A stretch of DNA of 64,000 nucleotides. It comes from JANSWY01 sp965243755. GTDB taxonomy: Bacteria > Bacteroidota > Bacteroidia > Cytophagales > Cyclobacteriaceae. The stretch covers positions 62,001 through 126,000 of the forward strand of contig CBDEVW010000005.1 of assembly GCA_965243755.1 (NCBI GenBank). The letters are read 5' to 3'. Below are positions 37,609-46,956 of the stretch, piece by piece (position 1 is the first letter of the stretch; every line of letters begins with the position of its first letter). The notes below the pieces were generated by a model that was not told where the DNA came from, ran no database searches, and was given only the letters and a program-made list of their open reading frames with translations. The position numbers and the translations under genes were made by a program.

Positions 37609-39093
37609 TTAATTAGTGAGGTGCTGGATCAGCTTTTCGTGTAATAATTCCGGCTGGAAGGGTTTGGTAATGAAGTCGTTCATGCCACAGCTAATGGATT
37701 TTTGTCTCACTTCTACCAATGCTGCAGCGGTTAATGCGATGATCGGAACTTTCTGATTGGTTTTTCTAATTTCCCGGGTAGCCTGAAAGCCGTCCATTTC
37801 CGGCATCTGCAGGTCCATCAGGATCAGGTCGTAGGTGCTGTTTTTGAAGTGGTCCAGCGCTTCTTTGCCATTGGTTGCCAAGTCACAATTAACCTGCCAC
37901 CTCTCCAGAAACATCATGGCGACTTTTTGATTCATGATATTGTCTTCTACCAGCAGGACTCTTCTTCCTGATAATGAGGTGCCTGTAGTGGATGTTTTTT
38001 TATCTCTTTCAACCTGAAGGTCCTTTTTACAAGACAGATAAAAATAAAATTCAATGCCATTTTCCGGTCGGTTTCGGTGATGTATTTCAGAGCCAAGCAA
38101 GTGAAGTAATTTTCTCACTATGGTAAGCCCAATTCCGGTACCGGATTGATTATTTGATTTTTCTGTGTTTTCCTGATGAAAGAGGTTATAGATGTTTTCG
38201 GCATTTTCTGCTGAAATCCCGATTCCTGTATCAGCTACACAGAAATATAGTTTAATGTAGTCCTTATCTTCTGTGTCAACATTTACTGTAACTTCTACTC
38301 TGCCATCAGGCGAAAATTTGATGGCATTACTCAGCAGGTTTTCCAGCACCTGAATCAGCTTGCCCTGATCTGTGATGATCTCTGTGGGCACCTTTGAGTC
38401 AATCTTTGTGGAATAAAGGATGTTTTGTTCTTTGATTTTTGGAGACAATTCATCCACCACCTTTCTTACCGTATCACGAACATCTACCGGACCAAGGTTT
38501 ATCTCCACCGTTCCTGATTCAATCTTATTGATGTCCAGAATATCGTTGATGATCCTTAGTAGATTGTTAGCAGAAAACAGTAAGATTTCAAGGCTGTCTT
38601 TTTGAGCCGGGGTTGGATCCTGATCTTTGAGCAGGTTAGCCATGCCGATGACCGCATTCATTGGAGTCCTGATCTCGTGACTCATGTTGATCAGGAAGTC
38701 TTCCTTGGCCTTTTCACCTTGCCTCGCCCTTACAATTGCATCATTTAGTTTGGCTTCTGCAGCAATGCGATCACTGATTTCCTGTTTTAGTTTTTCATTA
38801 TTTTCCTTAATCTCTTTTACCCTTTTTTCAATTTCTTCTTCCAGCCCAAGGTTAACCGCTTTCAACTGATCCTGACGATAGCCGGCAAGGGAGGCAAACA
38901 AACCAAGAAAGAAGGGAGCGGAATCAATGATCCATAAAAGCGGCTGTTCGGTTTGAATGAGAAGAATATTACTGAAGTTAATGCTGTAACCCTGTACCAC
39001 TAAATCGAAGAGTGTAGCGCCTATTGGGAATAGTAAACCAAATAGCGCCCCATACAAAGTGTATCTTAGTGTATAATAAAGTTTAGCTGGCAT
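37609..39093 (-). CDS. Hybrid sensor histidine kinase/response regulator
   Basis: A 494-residue protein. Two membrane helices at about residues 8-32 and 50-70 are followed by a coiled coil, a HisKA domain with the H-box SHEIRTPMNAVIG (His about 139), an N-box ENLLSNAIKFSPDG, ATPase motifs DTGIGI and GTGIGLTIVRKLL, and a C-terminal receiver domain (VLLVEDNIMNQKV, phospho-acceptor Asp about 427 in LILMDLQMPEMDG, and FITKPF). There is no periplasmic sensor domain of any size, so it probably senses membrane state or a cytosolic signal and passes the phosphate to an Hpt protein encoded elsewhere. Confidence 0.92.
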   Translation of the reverse strand: MPAKLYYTLRYTLYGALFGLLFPIGATLFDLVVQGYSINFSNILLIQTEQPLLWIIDSAPFFLGLFASLAGYRQDQLKAVNLGLEEEIEKRVKEIKENNEKLKQEISDRIAAEAKLNDAIVRARQGEKAKEDFLINMSHEIRTPMNAVIGMANLLKDQDPTPAQKDSLEILLFSANNLLRIINDILDINKIESGTVEINLGPVDVRDTVRKVVDELSPKIKEQNILYSTKIDSKVPTEIITDQGKLIQVLENLLSNAIKFSPDGRVEVTVNVDTEDKDYIKLYFCVADTGIGISAENAENIYNLFHQENTEKSNNQSGTGIGLTIVRKLLHLLGSEIHHRNRPENGIEFYFYLSCKKDLQVERDKKTSTTGTSLSGRRVLLVEDNIMNQKVAMMFLERWQVNCDLATNGKEALDHFKNSTYDLILMDLQMPEMDGFQATREIRKTNQKVPIIALTAAALVEVRQKSISCGMNDFITKPFQPELLHEKLIQHLTN

Positions 39094-39265
39094 GAATCAG
39101 GTTTTCTGCTTGTTAAATATACCAAAATGTGTATCGAACGCATAGTAGGGTGATGAATATTAGCAATTCTGGCAAATATTATTGTAAATCATACATTAGA
39201 ATTCAACTTTTCCCTATCTTCTTTATTGTGGAATCTTTTTAGATCGTTTGAAATTATTTTGAAAT

Positions 39266-39664
39266 ATGAAAACCAGACGTAAATTTTTAGGTCGATCTCT
39301 GGGAATACTTGCGGGGTTGGGATTAGCCAATATGCCTAAAGCTCAAGCCCAAAAACCAGTAAAAGCGAATTTTTTACACATTGTGTTTATCTGGTTGAAG
39401 AACCCGGAACAAGATTTACAGAAAGTCCTTGCATCGACAGAAGAATTTGTGAAAAAAGTTCCTTCTGTGAAGAGTTATCATATCGGGACACCCGCCAGTA
39501 CCAACAGGCCAATTGTTGATAATAGCTATAGTTTTTGTCTCACAGTTGGGTTTGATGATCTGGAGGGGCATGATTTGTACCAGACACATGCTGCTCATGT
39601 ACAATATGTTGAGAATACAAAACCACTGTGGAACAAAGTTTTGGTTTATGATTCTACCAGATAA
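39266..39664 (+). CDS. Tat-exported Dabb-domain (stress-responsive alpha/beta barrel) protein
   Basis: A 132-residue protein. The N-terminus MKTRRKFLGRSLGILAGLGL is a twin-arginine signal, followed by cleavage after AQA. The mature part is a single Dabb domain: FLHIVFIWLKNPE, SVKSYHIGTPAS and HDLYQTHAAHVQYVENTKPL, with the conserved histidine-rich C-terminal helix. Dabb proteins are small dimeric barrels with varied enzymatic or binding roles. Folding before export suggests a cofactor or a need for cytosolic folding. It stands alone ahead of the trk operon. Confidence 0.87.
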   Translation: MKTRRKFLGRSLGILAGLGLANMPKAQAQKPVKANFLHIVFIWLKNPEQDLQKVLASTEEFVKKVPSVKSYHIGTPASTNRPIVDNSYSFCLTVGFDDLEGHDLYQTHAAHVQYVENTKPLWNKVLVYDSTR

Positions 39665-39739
39665 TCAGTGACATAGCGGAACTTTGTTGGGCATTTTTCA
39701 TTTATAGGTTCAATCATATGCATTTAAAAAGGTTAATTA

Positions 39740-39747
39740 TATATTTG
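39740..39747 (+). promoter_or_regulatory. Bacteroidota-type -7 element ahead of trkA
   Basis: TATATTTG fits TAnnTTTG exactly, 27 bp upstream of the trkA start. A clear -33 TTG at the right distance was not found. Confidence 0.45.
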
Positions 39748-39773
39748 TCACACGAATTTTATTGTTTTTTTGA

Positions 39774-41114
39774 ATGAGGATAATCATTGCAGGAGCTGGA
39801 GATTTAGGATTCCATTTAGCAAAGCTTCTGGCTTTTGAAGAGCAGGACATTGTGCTGATAGACCAGGATAGTGAGGTGCTGGATTACGTAGCTAATCACC
39901 TGGATGTAAGCACTGTAAAAGGGAATTCTACTTCAATCCGAACACTGGAGGAAGCTAATGTTTCCAAAGCAGACCTGCTGATCGCTGTAACCTCATCGGA
40001 AGAAACCAATATCGCTACCTCCATTATTGGCAAAAACCTGGGTGCCAAAAAAACAATCTCCCGGATCAGCAACACTGAATTTCTCCACAGAAAGGATAAG
40101 CTTGATTTGAAAACGATTGGGATTGATGAGATCATTTCTCCGGAATCCCTGGCAGCCAAGGAGATCAAAAGACTTTTAAGGGACTCAGCACTTACTGATA
40201 CTTTCGATTTTGAAAAGGGGATGCTATCCCTGATCGGTATCACTGTTGATTCCAATTCGGAGCTGAAGGATAAAACATTAACAGAGACTGCCTACCTCAA
40301 CCCAGATCATAATTTCACTACGGTGGCGATTCTCAGAGATAACCAGACTGTAATACCACACGGGGAAAATAAATTCCTCGAAGGAGATCACGCCTATTTC
40401 ATTGCTCAACCTGAAGGGGTGGATCAGGTAGTTAGTCTGGCAGGAAAGCAAAGCCTGGAAATAAAAAATGTGATGATCCTTGGAGGTAGTAAGGCTGGAT
40501 TTAACACAGCCAAAGTACTGAGCAAAAAATATAAGATCAAGCTGATTGAGCAGGACAAACAGAAATGTTTTGACCTGGCGGATCAATTGAGTGATGTAAT
40601 GATCATCAATGGGGATGGACGCGATGTTGAGCTTTTGGAAGAGGAGGGAATTAAGGATATAGATGCATTTATTGCTGTGACCGGAAACTCCGAAACCAAT
40701 ATCATCTCTTCCCTGGTAGCTAAAAACCGAGGGGTAAAGAAAACAATAGCCCTGGTAGAAAACATTGACTATATCCATCTTTCACAGAATATTGGAGTTG
40801 ATACACTGATCAACAAGAAACTTATTGCTGCAAATTTTATTTTCCGGTACATCAGGAAAGGTGAAGTACTCAACCTAACCAGTATACACGGGGTGGATGC
40901 GGAGATTCTAGAGTTTGAAGTAAAGGAAGGATCCAAAATAATGGAAGCCGAGCTTAGAAACCTGGATTTACCCAAAACTGCTATTATTGGTGGTGTAATC
41001 AGAAAAGGAAGAGGTCTGGCTGTGAGAGGAAACTTTAGATTTGAAAGCAAGGATAGAGTGGTGCTTTTGTCTAAACCTGAATGTATCCCGACCATAGAAA
41101 AGTTCTTTAAATGA
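39774..41114 (+). CDS. trkA: Trk potassium uptake regulatory protein TrkA
   Basis: The cytosolic NAD(H)-binding gating subunit of the Trk K+ system. The 446-residue protein has two RCK repeats: the first Rossmann fold starts IIIAGAGDLGFHLAKLL, with DxD at VLIDQDSEVL, and the second is at about residue 225 (VMILGGSKAGFNTAKVL). Each is followed by a TrkA-C-type domain. The stop overlaps the trkH start as ATGA at 41111-41114, so the two subunits are co-translated. Confidence 0.95.
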   Translation: MRIIIAGAGDLGFHLAKLLAFEEQDIVLIDQDSEVLDYVANHLDVSTVKGNSTSIRTLEEANVSKADLLIAVTSSEETNIATSIIGKNLGAKKTISRISNTEFLHRKDKLDLKTIGIDEIISPESLAAKEIKRLLRDSALTDTFDFEKGMLSLIGITVDSNSELKDKTLTETAYLNPDHNFTTVAILRDNQTVIPHGENKFLEGDHAYFIAQPEGVDQVVSLAGKQSLEIKNVMILGGSKAGFNTAKVLSKKYKIKLIEQDKQKCFDLADQLSDVMIINGDGRDVELLEEEGIKDIDAFIAVTGNSETNIISSLVAKNRGVKKTIALVENIDYIHLSQNIGVDTLINKKLIAANFIFRYIRKGEVLNLTSIHGVDAEILEFEVKEGSKIMEAELRNLDLPKTAIIGGVIRKGRGLAVRGNFRFESKDRVVLLSKPECIPTIEKFFK

Positions 41115-42568
41115 GACTAAACTATAAGGTAATCATCAACATACTCGGACTCCTGTTATTGCTTAACGGAGCTTTTATGTTGCTGTGCATTCCCTTTACT
41201 TTTCTGGACAATGGAGGCGATTATCAGGATATACTACTTTCCTCTGGTATAACTATCCTGTCTGGTGCGCTGCTGTTCCTGTCCACTAAAAACATTCAAA
41301 ATAAAGACCTTAAGAAAAAAGAGGGGTACATGATCGTTACTTTAGGTTGGTTGATCATGTCAGCATTTGGTACCCTTCCCTACCTGGTAAGTGGATCCAT
41401 TCCCAATTATACCGATGCGTTTTTTGAAACCCTTTCCGGATTTTCTACTACAGGTGCAACCATACTCACTGATATTGAGGCGGTACCCAAAGGAATACTC
41501 TTCTGGAGAAGTCTTACGCAGTGGATAGGAGGGATGGGGATCATTGTGCTTACGGTAGCTATACTTCCGATATTAGGGATTGGAGGAATGCAGCTTTTCG
41601 TTGCGGAAGCGCCGGGAATATCTCCTGATAAGTTGCAGCCCCGAATTAAAGAAACCGCTAAGAGGCTTTGGATGATCTATCTGGGCCTGACAGCTACCGA
41701 AATGGTCCTTCTCTGGATTGGCGGGATGACCTTCTATGACGCTATCAATCACGCATTGACCACTATGGCTACTGGTGGGTTTTCGACCAAAAACGCAAGT
41801 GTTGCGCATTTTACATCACCATTTATTCAGTATGTAATTGTGGTATTCATGTTCCTTGCAGGTACCAACTTCACCATGACATATTTTGGCTTGCATGGCA
41901 ACTTCAAAAAGGTGATTAAAAATGAAGAATTCAGATTTTACCTTGGGTTTTCGGTCCTTTTTTCACTGATTATAGGCTTTACAATCTATTTTGACAGCCC
42001 GGAACCGTTTGAGCAATCTCTAAGAGATGGACTTTTTCAGGTAGTTTCTATAATAACAACCACCGGATATGTTACTGCGGACTATACTAATTATGATGCG
42101 TTCATTACCGTCATGATCTTTGTGATGCTCTTCTTTGGCGCTTCTGCGGGCTCCACAGCGGGAGGAGTGAAAATTGTAAGACACATTATTCTGATAAAAA
42201 ACAGCATCCTGGAATTAAAGCGGCAGATTCACCCATCTGCTGTTATCCCGGTAAGATTCAATGGAAGAGCGGTATCAAGGGATATTGTATTTAATATCCT
42301 CGCGTTCATCATGATCTACATCTCAATTTTTGCCATTTGTTCAGTGGTAATGGCAACTTTCGGTGTGGATTTCATGACTTCTGTGGGGTCAGTAGCCACC
42401 TGCCTCGGCAATGTAGGACCTGGAATTGGCTCTGTGGGACCCGTAGATAATTTTGCTCATATCCCAACAGCTGGTAAGTGGGTGCTATCTTTTCTTATGT
42501 TGCTTGGTCGCTTGGAGTTGTTTACTGTATTGATTCTTTTTACACCATATTTCTGGAGAATTTACTAA
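41111..42568 (+). CDS. trkH: Trk potassium uptake channel subunit TrkH
   Basis: A 485-residue inner-membrane protein with the four-fold M1-P-M2 architecture. Pore loops are visible as FETLSGFSTTGATIL, ALTTMATGGFSTKN, VVSIITTTGYVTADY and SVATCLGNVGPGIG, each holding a filter Gly. The conserved QWIGGMGIIVLTVAILPILG and GASAGSTAGGVKIVRHIILI segments are typical. It imports K+ together with TrkA. Confidence 0.95.
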   Translation: MRLNYKVIINILGLLLLLNGAFMLLCIPFTFLDNGGDYQDILLSSGITILSGALLFLSTKNIQNKDLKKKEGYMIVTLGWLIMSAFGTLPYLVSGSIPNYTDAFFETLSGFSTTGATILTDIEAVPKGILFWRSLTQWIGGMGIIVLTVAILPILGIGGMQLFVAEAPGISPDKLQPRIKETAKRLWMIYLGLTATEMVLLWIGGMTFYDAINHALTTMATGGFSTKNASVAHFTSPFIQYVIVVFMFLAGTNFTMTYFGLHGNFKKVIKNEEFRFYLGFSVLFSLIIGFTIYFDSPEPFEQSLRDGLFQVVSIITTTGYVTADYTNYDAFITVMIFVMLFFGASAGSTAGGVKIVRHIILIKNSILELKRQIHPSAVIPVRFNGRAVSRDIVFNILAFIMIYISIFAICSVVMATFGVDFMTSVGSVATCLGNVGPGIGSVGPVDNFAHIPTAGKWVLSFLMLLGRLELFTVLILFTPYFWRIY

Positions 42569-42574
42569 TCACTT

Positions 42575-43795
42575 ATGTATCATATACTATCGTACATTGT
42601 TTGGAGCATTGATCCTGATATTTTTGTTATTCCACGATTGGATCACCCCGTAAGATGGTACGGTCTTCTGTTTGCTGGAGGGTTTATCGTCTCACAGCAG
42701 ATCATGTATTACATCTATAGAAAAGAAGGTAAGTCTGAGAAGGATGTAGACATATTGACTGTGCATATGATACTAGCAACGGTAATAGGCGCTCGATTGG
42801 GACACGTGTTGTTTTATGGCCCCTGGTGGGATCAATTCAATGCTGCTGGTCAATTGATAGCCGAGGGCTATTTCAGCCATCCCGTTAAAATTTTATACAT
42901 ATGGGAAGGTGGTTTGGCAAGTCACGGTGGTGCACTTGGGATCTTTATTTCTGTTTGGCTCTATTCCAACTATGATATCCGTGTGAAATGGTTCACCATC
43001 ATTAAAGGTATTATTGGAATCCCATACAAAGTCTCCTGGAAGAAGAAGAAAAGAGAAGGTCAGTCTTTTGCCTACATGCTTGACCGGTTAACCATTGTAG
43101 TAGCGCTCACCGGGGCAATGATCCGAACGGGAAATTTCACAAATTCAGAAATGATCGGAATACCAACTCAAAGTGATTATGGAATCGTCTTTGCCCGTGA
43201 TGCAGAGAACTATTTTATGAGGTACAACCGTGACCTTGAGTCGATTGAGTTCTCGGGTGACGATACACGTGTTAATCACGGACCTGGACTGGTTCCAGTT
43301 AACATTGAGTTTCATTACAAGAGAGGTGCTGATGTTACAGAACAGGAGATTCGCAATTTCTTCGATACTACAGTAAGAAACTTCCTTACGCAACCATTAA
43401 ATAATGATACACACGTCTTTGCGCCATCCAACCAAAATATTCCACTGGAAATCAGTCAGCGTAAACGCCATTATGTGGTGGAGGCCCAGGTGTTTGGAGT
43501 GAGTCGCCATCCGGCGCAATTGTATGAAGCCATTTATTGTATCCTGATATTCTTAGGCCTATTCCATCTGTGGTATCACCATCGTGATCAGTTGCCAGAG
43601 GGATTCATGATTGGTCTGTTTTTGGTAGTACTTTGGTCACTCAGATTTGTGGATGAGTTTTTCAAGATCAATCAGGTAGCCTTTGAGGACGAAATCCCAT
43701 TAAACATGGGACAATGGTTAAGTATCCCATTTGTAATTATTGGCGCCCTGGTGATGATCCGGTCATGGCGAAATAAGAAGAATGTTTCAGTCTGA
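42575..43795 (+). CDS. lgt: Prolipoprotein diacylglyceryl transferase
   Basis: Transfers diacylglycerol to the lipobox cysteine of prolipoproteins. At 406 residues it is longer than the approximately 280 of enterobacterial Lgt, because of an insertion at about residues 215-305 between the conserved RTGNFTNSEMIG segment and the RHPAQLYEA segment. Other hallmarks are VRWYGLLFAGGF, IGARLGHVLFYG and WEGGLASHGGALG. The enlarged form is known in Bacteroidota. It lies 6 bp after trkH and may be expressed with the trk genes. The alpha-2-macroglobulin, DUF1573 and DUF6503-like proteins in this window are probable substrates. Confidence 0.94.
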   Translation: MYHILSYIVWSIDPDIFVIPRLDHPVRWYGLLFAGGFIVSQQIMYYIYRKEGKSEKDVDILTVHMILATVIGARLGHVLFYGPWWDQFNAAGQLIAEGYFSHPVKILYIWEGGLASHGGALGIFISVWLYSNYDIRVKWFTIIKGIIGIPYKVSWKKKKREGQSFAYMLDRLTIVVALTGAMIRTGNFTNSEMIGIPTQSDYGIVFARDAENYFMRYNRDLESIEFSGDDTRVNHGPGLVPVNIEFHYKRGADVTEQEIRNFFDTTVRNFLTQPLNNDTHVFAPSNQNIPLEISQRKRHYVVEAQVFGVSRHPAQLYEAIYCILIFLGLFHLWYHHRDQLPEGFMIGLFLVVLWSLRFVDEFFKINQVAFEDEIPLNMGQWLSIPFVIIGALVMIRSWRNKKNVSV

Positions 43796-44536
43796 TTATA
43801 AATATGTAACCTGAATATTCTCTGATATAATGAGGCTTAATTGCTTAAGCTGATCCGACTCCAGAAGTTTTGGTAATTCACGCAACGGGGTGACTTTGCT
43901 GTCAGGTTTGTAGTTGATATAATCCTGAAACAACATCCCTTCAATATTTCTTCTGTTGATAGCCTGTCTGAACCTTACGCCACCGCCATCGGTGATATAG
44001 TTATATGCCAGAAAATCGACTGTATAGTTTTTCTCATGAATCCAATACATGTATTCATCCTGAAAATCCTCCCCGCCATTTTCCTGCCGGAAGGTGACTA
44101 ATACCTGATAGTAGGGTTCTTCATTGATGGTTGTTTTTCCTTCAAACTTTTTAATGACTGCCGGGTCATTCAGTCCATAGGGGAGCTGAAAAAAATAAAG
44201 GACTGAATTTACTGAATTGCTGTACTTCTGCTGCCATTTTTCATCAACAACGATCTCCTGACCATTGATGGTTCTGGAGAATTCACTTGAGTTGACCAAT
44301 TGATCAGTGACCAAACCAATGGAATCTTCCCAAATCCGATAGTAGATATACCGATCTTCAAAGCGTTCGACTTTATATTGCCTGCCCCGGAAGTCAAAAG
44401 AGACCACTTTTCCTTCAAGCTTGTCAAAGCCATGGGCAAGAATTGATCGGTTGACCAAATCATCGGGATTGGTACTTTCCTTCAACTGACAACCAATCAG
44501 GAACAACAACATCAATGCGGTATATTTTAATTTCAT
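43796..44536 (-). CDS. Lipoprotein, probable DUF6503 family
   Basis: A 246-residue protein from the ATG at 44536 (44542 is also in frame). The signal sequence MKLKYTALMLLFLIGC ends in a lipobox, so it is a lipoprotein. The body is beta-rich with a clasp-like pattern (GKVVSFDFRGRQYKVERF, YYQVLVTFRQENGG, YWIHEKNYTVDFLAYNYI), which resembles the DUF6503 family of Bacteroidota outer-membrane-associated lipoproteins related in fold to LolA/LppX. The family call is from memory of the pattern. It is directly convergent with lgt (stops adjacent). Confidence 0.7.
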   Translation of the reverse strand: MKLKYTALMLLFLIGCQLKESTNPDDLVNRSILAHGFDKLEGKVVSFDFRGRQYKVERFEDRYIYYRIWEDSIGLVTDQLVNSSEFSRTINGQEIVVDEKWQQKYSNSVNSVLYFFQLPYGLNDPAVIKKFEGKTTINEEPYYQVLVTFRQENGGEDFQDEYMYWIHEKNYTVDFLAYNYITDGGGVRFRQAINRRNIEGMLFQDYINYKPDSKVTPLRELPKLLESDQLKQLSLIISENIQVTYL

Positions 44537-44712
44537 AATCACTTTAGGTTTGTTAACTCTACTACGGGTCTACACGGTTACAGTTTGTCAAAATCGGGAC
44601 ATACTGCCAAGGTGAAACAATATGGATCGGTTCCAAATTAAAACATCTGCCCATTAATTCTTTTGAAATCTTGCCAATAATGCTTAACATCATTGAGAAT
44701 TTTTTTCATGCT

Positions 44713-45048
44713 ATGAAACTTCGACTATTATCCATTAAATGCAATGTCAACGACGAGACAGATGGCGATGAGATTTACCTGAAATATGATGGACACAAAA
44801 TCTGGCCAAATGGACTGTTTAAGGGAATAAAAATGAATGAAGAAGTGGATATTGATGTTACCGTTGATGTTCCTGATGATGAGTTTGTCACTTTTGAATT
44901 GTGGGATTACGACCTGTTGAGCAGAAATGACCTGTTGGGTACTTTTACCATGAAGACGAATGAAAAAGGTGGGCCTTTTCAAACATCACTCAAGCTGGAA
45001 AGATTAGATGAAACAGCAAGCTACCTTCTTTCCTGGGAGGGTAATTAA
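44713..45048 (+). CDS. Small C2-domain-like protein
   Basis: A 111-residue cytosolic protein from the ATG at 44713; the upstream in-frame ATGs lack support. It is a single beta-sandwich: KLRLLSIKCNVNDETDGDEI, VDVPDDEFVTFELWDYDLLS and NDLLGTFTM reproduce the C2 fold's strand order and acidic loops (WDYDLLSRNDLLG), usually involved in Ca2+/lipid binding. There is no signal peptide. It precedes the SpoIIE phosphatase gene by 43 bp and may be co-transcribed with it. Confidence 0.65.
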   Translation: MKLRLLSIKCNVNDETDGDEIYLKYDGHKIWPNGLFKGIKMNEEVDIDVTVDVPDDEFVTFELWDYDLLSRNDLLGTFTMKTNEKGGPFQTSLKLERLDETASYLLSWEGN

Positions 45049-45091
45049 GAAAAATAAGCGGCATTATTTTTTCAACGTATTAGCTAGGTAA

Positions 45092-46450
45092 ATGGTAAAG
45101 AAAAAGAGCACCTCTGTAGGAATCAAACCTACATGGAATTTCCTTTTAAATCTGGGTGTAAAAAATGGTGTTTCAGATCTGGAGATCCGGAAAATAAGAC
45201 TACTCAACTCGATTCTGATTACCGGTCAGTTTATTTTCATTGTTTTATTGATCAAAAGTTTACTTCAAAACCTTACTGGTGAGGTTTACCCGCAATTGGT
45301 AGGAGCAATTTTGTTTGCCATACCGTTAATTCTTAATTATGGTGGTAATTATAAGGCTGCCAGGGTATTGTGTGTGCTAATCCCTTACATATATTTATTA
45401 GGTCTGGCCATTTACTGGGGTGAGTCCCGGGGAAGTCAGCTGATAATATTCGGGTCAGCGTCCTTGTCGATATTGTTCTTTGAGGACAAAAGAATGATCA
45501 ACACTTTTTTTATAGCGGGCATGTTGATCCTCATTGCCGCACACATTATTTCGTGGAACGTAGAGCAATATTATTTCAGCCCAAGTGAGAAGGTGTCGTT
45601 TATACTCAACCTGGTCATTACTGCAGTGATAATTTATGTGATATTCAATATTTTCAAAACACAGAATTATAACTACCAGAAGGAACTTTCACAAAAAAAT
45701 AAGTCCATCACAGACAGTATTCATTATGCGGGAAGAATACAGTCTTCTATCCTGGGAGATCCAAATGATTTGAAGACATTAATTCCCGAGAGTTTCATTT
45801 TCTATCAACCCAAGGACATTGTCTCCGGAGACTTTTATTGGTTTACAGAAAAAGGCGGCAATAAGATCATTGTAGCATCTGATTGTACAGGTCATGGTGT
45901 TCCTGGGGCGTTTATGACGGTACTGGGAACTTCTATTCTCAATCAGATCATCAACGAAATGGATATAATGGATCCGGCTGAAATGCTTCACGTACTGGAC
46001 GAAAAAGTTCGGGATACACTGGGAGGCAATGAGAACATCAAAAGTGAAGAGGGAATGGACATTGGGATCATGGTCATTGCGAATAAAAGCAAACAGGTAA
46101 CCTATGCTGGTGCCAATCACACACTGTATTATGTTCAAAATCAGGAATTGAAAGCCGAGAAAGCCAATAAGTTCCCAATTGGAGGTAGTGCACATGATCA
46201 AAAGCAATTCACGAGCCTCAATATCGCCACCAATCCGGGAGATATTTTTTACCTCGTTTCAGACGGTTTCCAGGATCAGTTCAGCCCGGAGGGTAAAAAG
46301 TATATGAGAAGTCATTTTCGGAATTTTCTGCACAAGATATCAAGCATGCCAATTGATGAGCAACAACAAGCTGTATCAGGTGAATTTAGCCGATGGAAGG
46401 GTGACGAACCTCAGACAGACGATGTGTTGGTTATTGGTGTTAGGGTATAA
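45092..46450 (+). CDS. Membrane-bound SpoIIE/PP2C-type serine phosphatase
   Basis: A 452-residue protein. About six membrane helices fill residues 35-215, a short coiled coil (QKELSQKNKSITDSIHYAGR) follows, and the PP2C-like SpoIIE domain covers about 235-452. Metal-binding acidic residues are in KDIVSGDFYWF, ASDCTGHGVPGAF, SDGFQDQFSPEG and DDVLVIGV. It dephosphorylates Ser/Thr, typically on an anti-sigma antagonist of a partner-switching system. No such partner gene is adjacent. The helix-rich N-terminus could sense membrane signals. Confidence 0.92.
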   Translation: MVKKKSTSVGIKPTWNFLLNLGVKNGVSDLEIRKIRLLNSILITGQFIFIVLLIKSLLQNLTGEVYPQLVGAILFAIPLILNYGGNYKAARVLCVLIPYIYLLGLAIYWGESRGSQLIIFGSASLSILFFEDKRMINTFFIAGMLILIAAHIISWNVEQYYFSPSEKVSFILNLVITAVIIYVIFNIFKTQNYNYQKELSQKNKSITDSIHYAGRIQSSILGDPNDLKTLIPESFIFYQPKDIVSGDFYWFTEKGGNKIIVASDCTGHGVPGAFMTVLGTSILNQIINEMDIMDPAEMLHVLDEKVRDTLGGNENIKSEEGMDIGIMVIANKSKQVTYAGANHTLYYVQNQELKAEKANKFPIGGSAHDQKQFTSLNIATNPGDIFYLVSDGFQDQFSPEGKKYMRSHFRNFLHKISSMPIDEQQQAVSGEFSRWKGDEPQTDDVLVIGVRV

Positions 46451-46452
46451 AA

Positions 46453-46479
46453 AAAGGTCCTTCCGAGAGAAGAACCTTT
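46453..46479. terminator. Terminator hairpin after the SpoIIE phosphatase gene
   Basis: Stem AAAGGTCCTTC / GAAGAACCTTT (one mismatch) with a five-base loop. The strong T-tract (seven T) is on the minus strand, while the plus strand has only TTTAT, so it may serve both directions. Confidence 0.65.
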
Positions 46480-46501
46480 ATAACACCAACCGTTAATTTT
46501 T

Positions 46502-46630
46502 AAAAGGGGGATTCTAAACATCCAACCAACATCGTTTTCAAATCCCCCGAATGATCCGTAACTGTATAACAATAGGATCATTGCCACTTTAACCAAACTC
46601 GCTCACGCTTTCGCTATGAAACTAGTTGCC
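46502..46630 (-). ncRNA. Candidate small RNA, unit C
   Basis: Read on the minus strand: AGTTTCATAG, then AGCGAGTTTGGTTA, a hairpin AATGATCC/GGATCATT (46550-46582) and a terminator stem GGGGGATT/AATCCCCC (46506-46548) followed by TTTT. It shares its 5' part with unit A. No promoter with both elements was found. The plus strand could equally carry a short leader ORF here. Confidence 0.35.
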
Positions 46631-46729
46631 GCAAATTTGGGACAAAAATTGTCTTTTTCTGAGATGTGAAAACTGAATGGGAATTCTTTCGGTTAGACAG
46701 GAAAAAAAAGTGATTAATGAGATAGACGT

Positions 46730-46825
46730 AAAAAGGGGTGTTGATTCCTTGCTATCGACACCCCTCGTTGCTAACCAAACTGGTTGAAAACCTAATGCTT
46801 AAAATATTGCTAACCAAACTATATT
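46730..46825 (-). ncRNA. Candidate small RNA, unit B
   Basis: On the minus strand two copies of AGTTTGGTTAGCAA lie 39 nt apart (46807-46820 and 46768-46781), followed by a 12-bp terminator stem AGGGGTGTCGAT/ATCAACACCCCT (46734-46765) with an 8-nt loop and five T. Confidence 0.35.
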
Positions 46826-46956
46826 TTAAAACGATTACTTACTTCTTGAAATCAAATATGGGGTATTTCGGTTAAAATATAATTTTTATTCGATCAATTG
46901 TAGAAAATACTAGACAAGAGGGGTTTACAGTCGGATTTGTGCTTTTTGAAGGGATT

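Noticed and set aside
46605..46620. The sequence GCGAAAGCGTG (minus strand) recalls a piece of 16S rRNA.
   Set aside because: The match is only about 11 nt and no neighbouring rRNA sequence exists; coincidence.
46632..46639. CAAATTTG as a minus-strand -7 element for the candidate small RNA unit C.
   Set aside because: It is a short palindrome, deviates from TAnnTTTG and has no TTG at the right distance.
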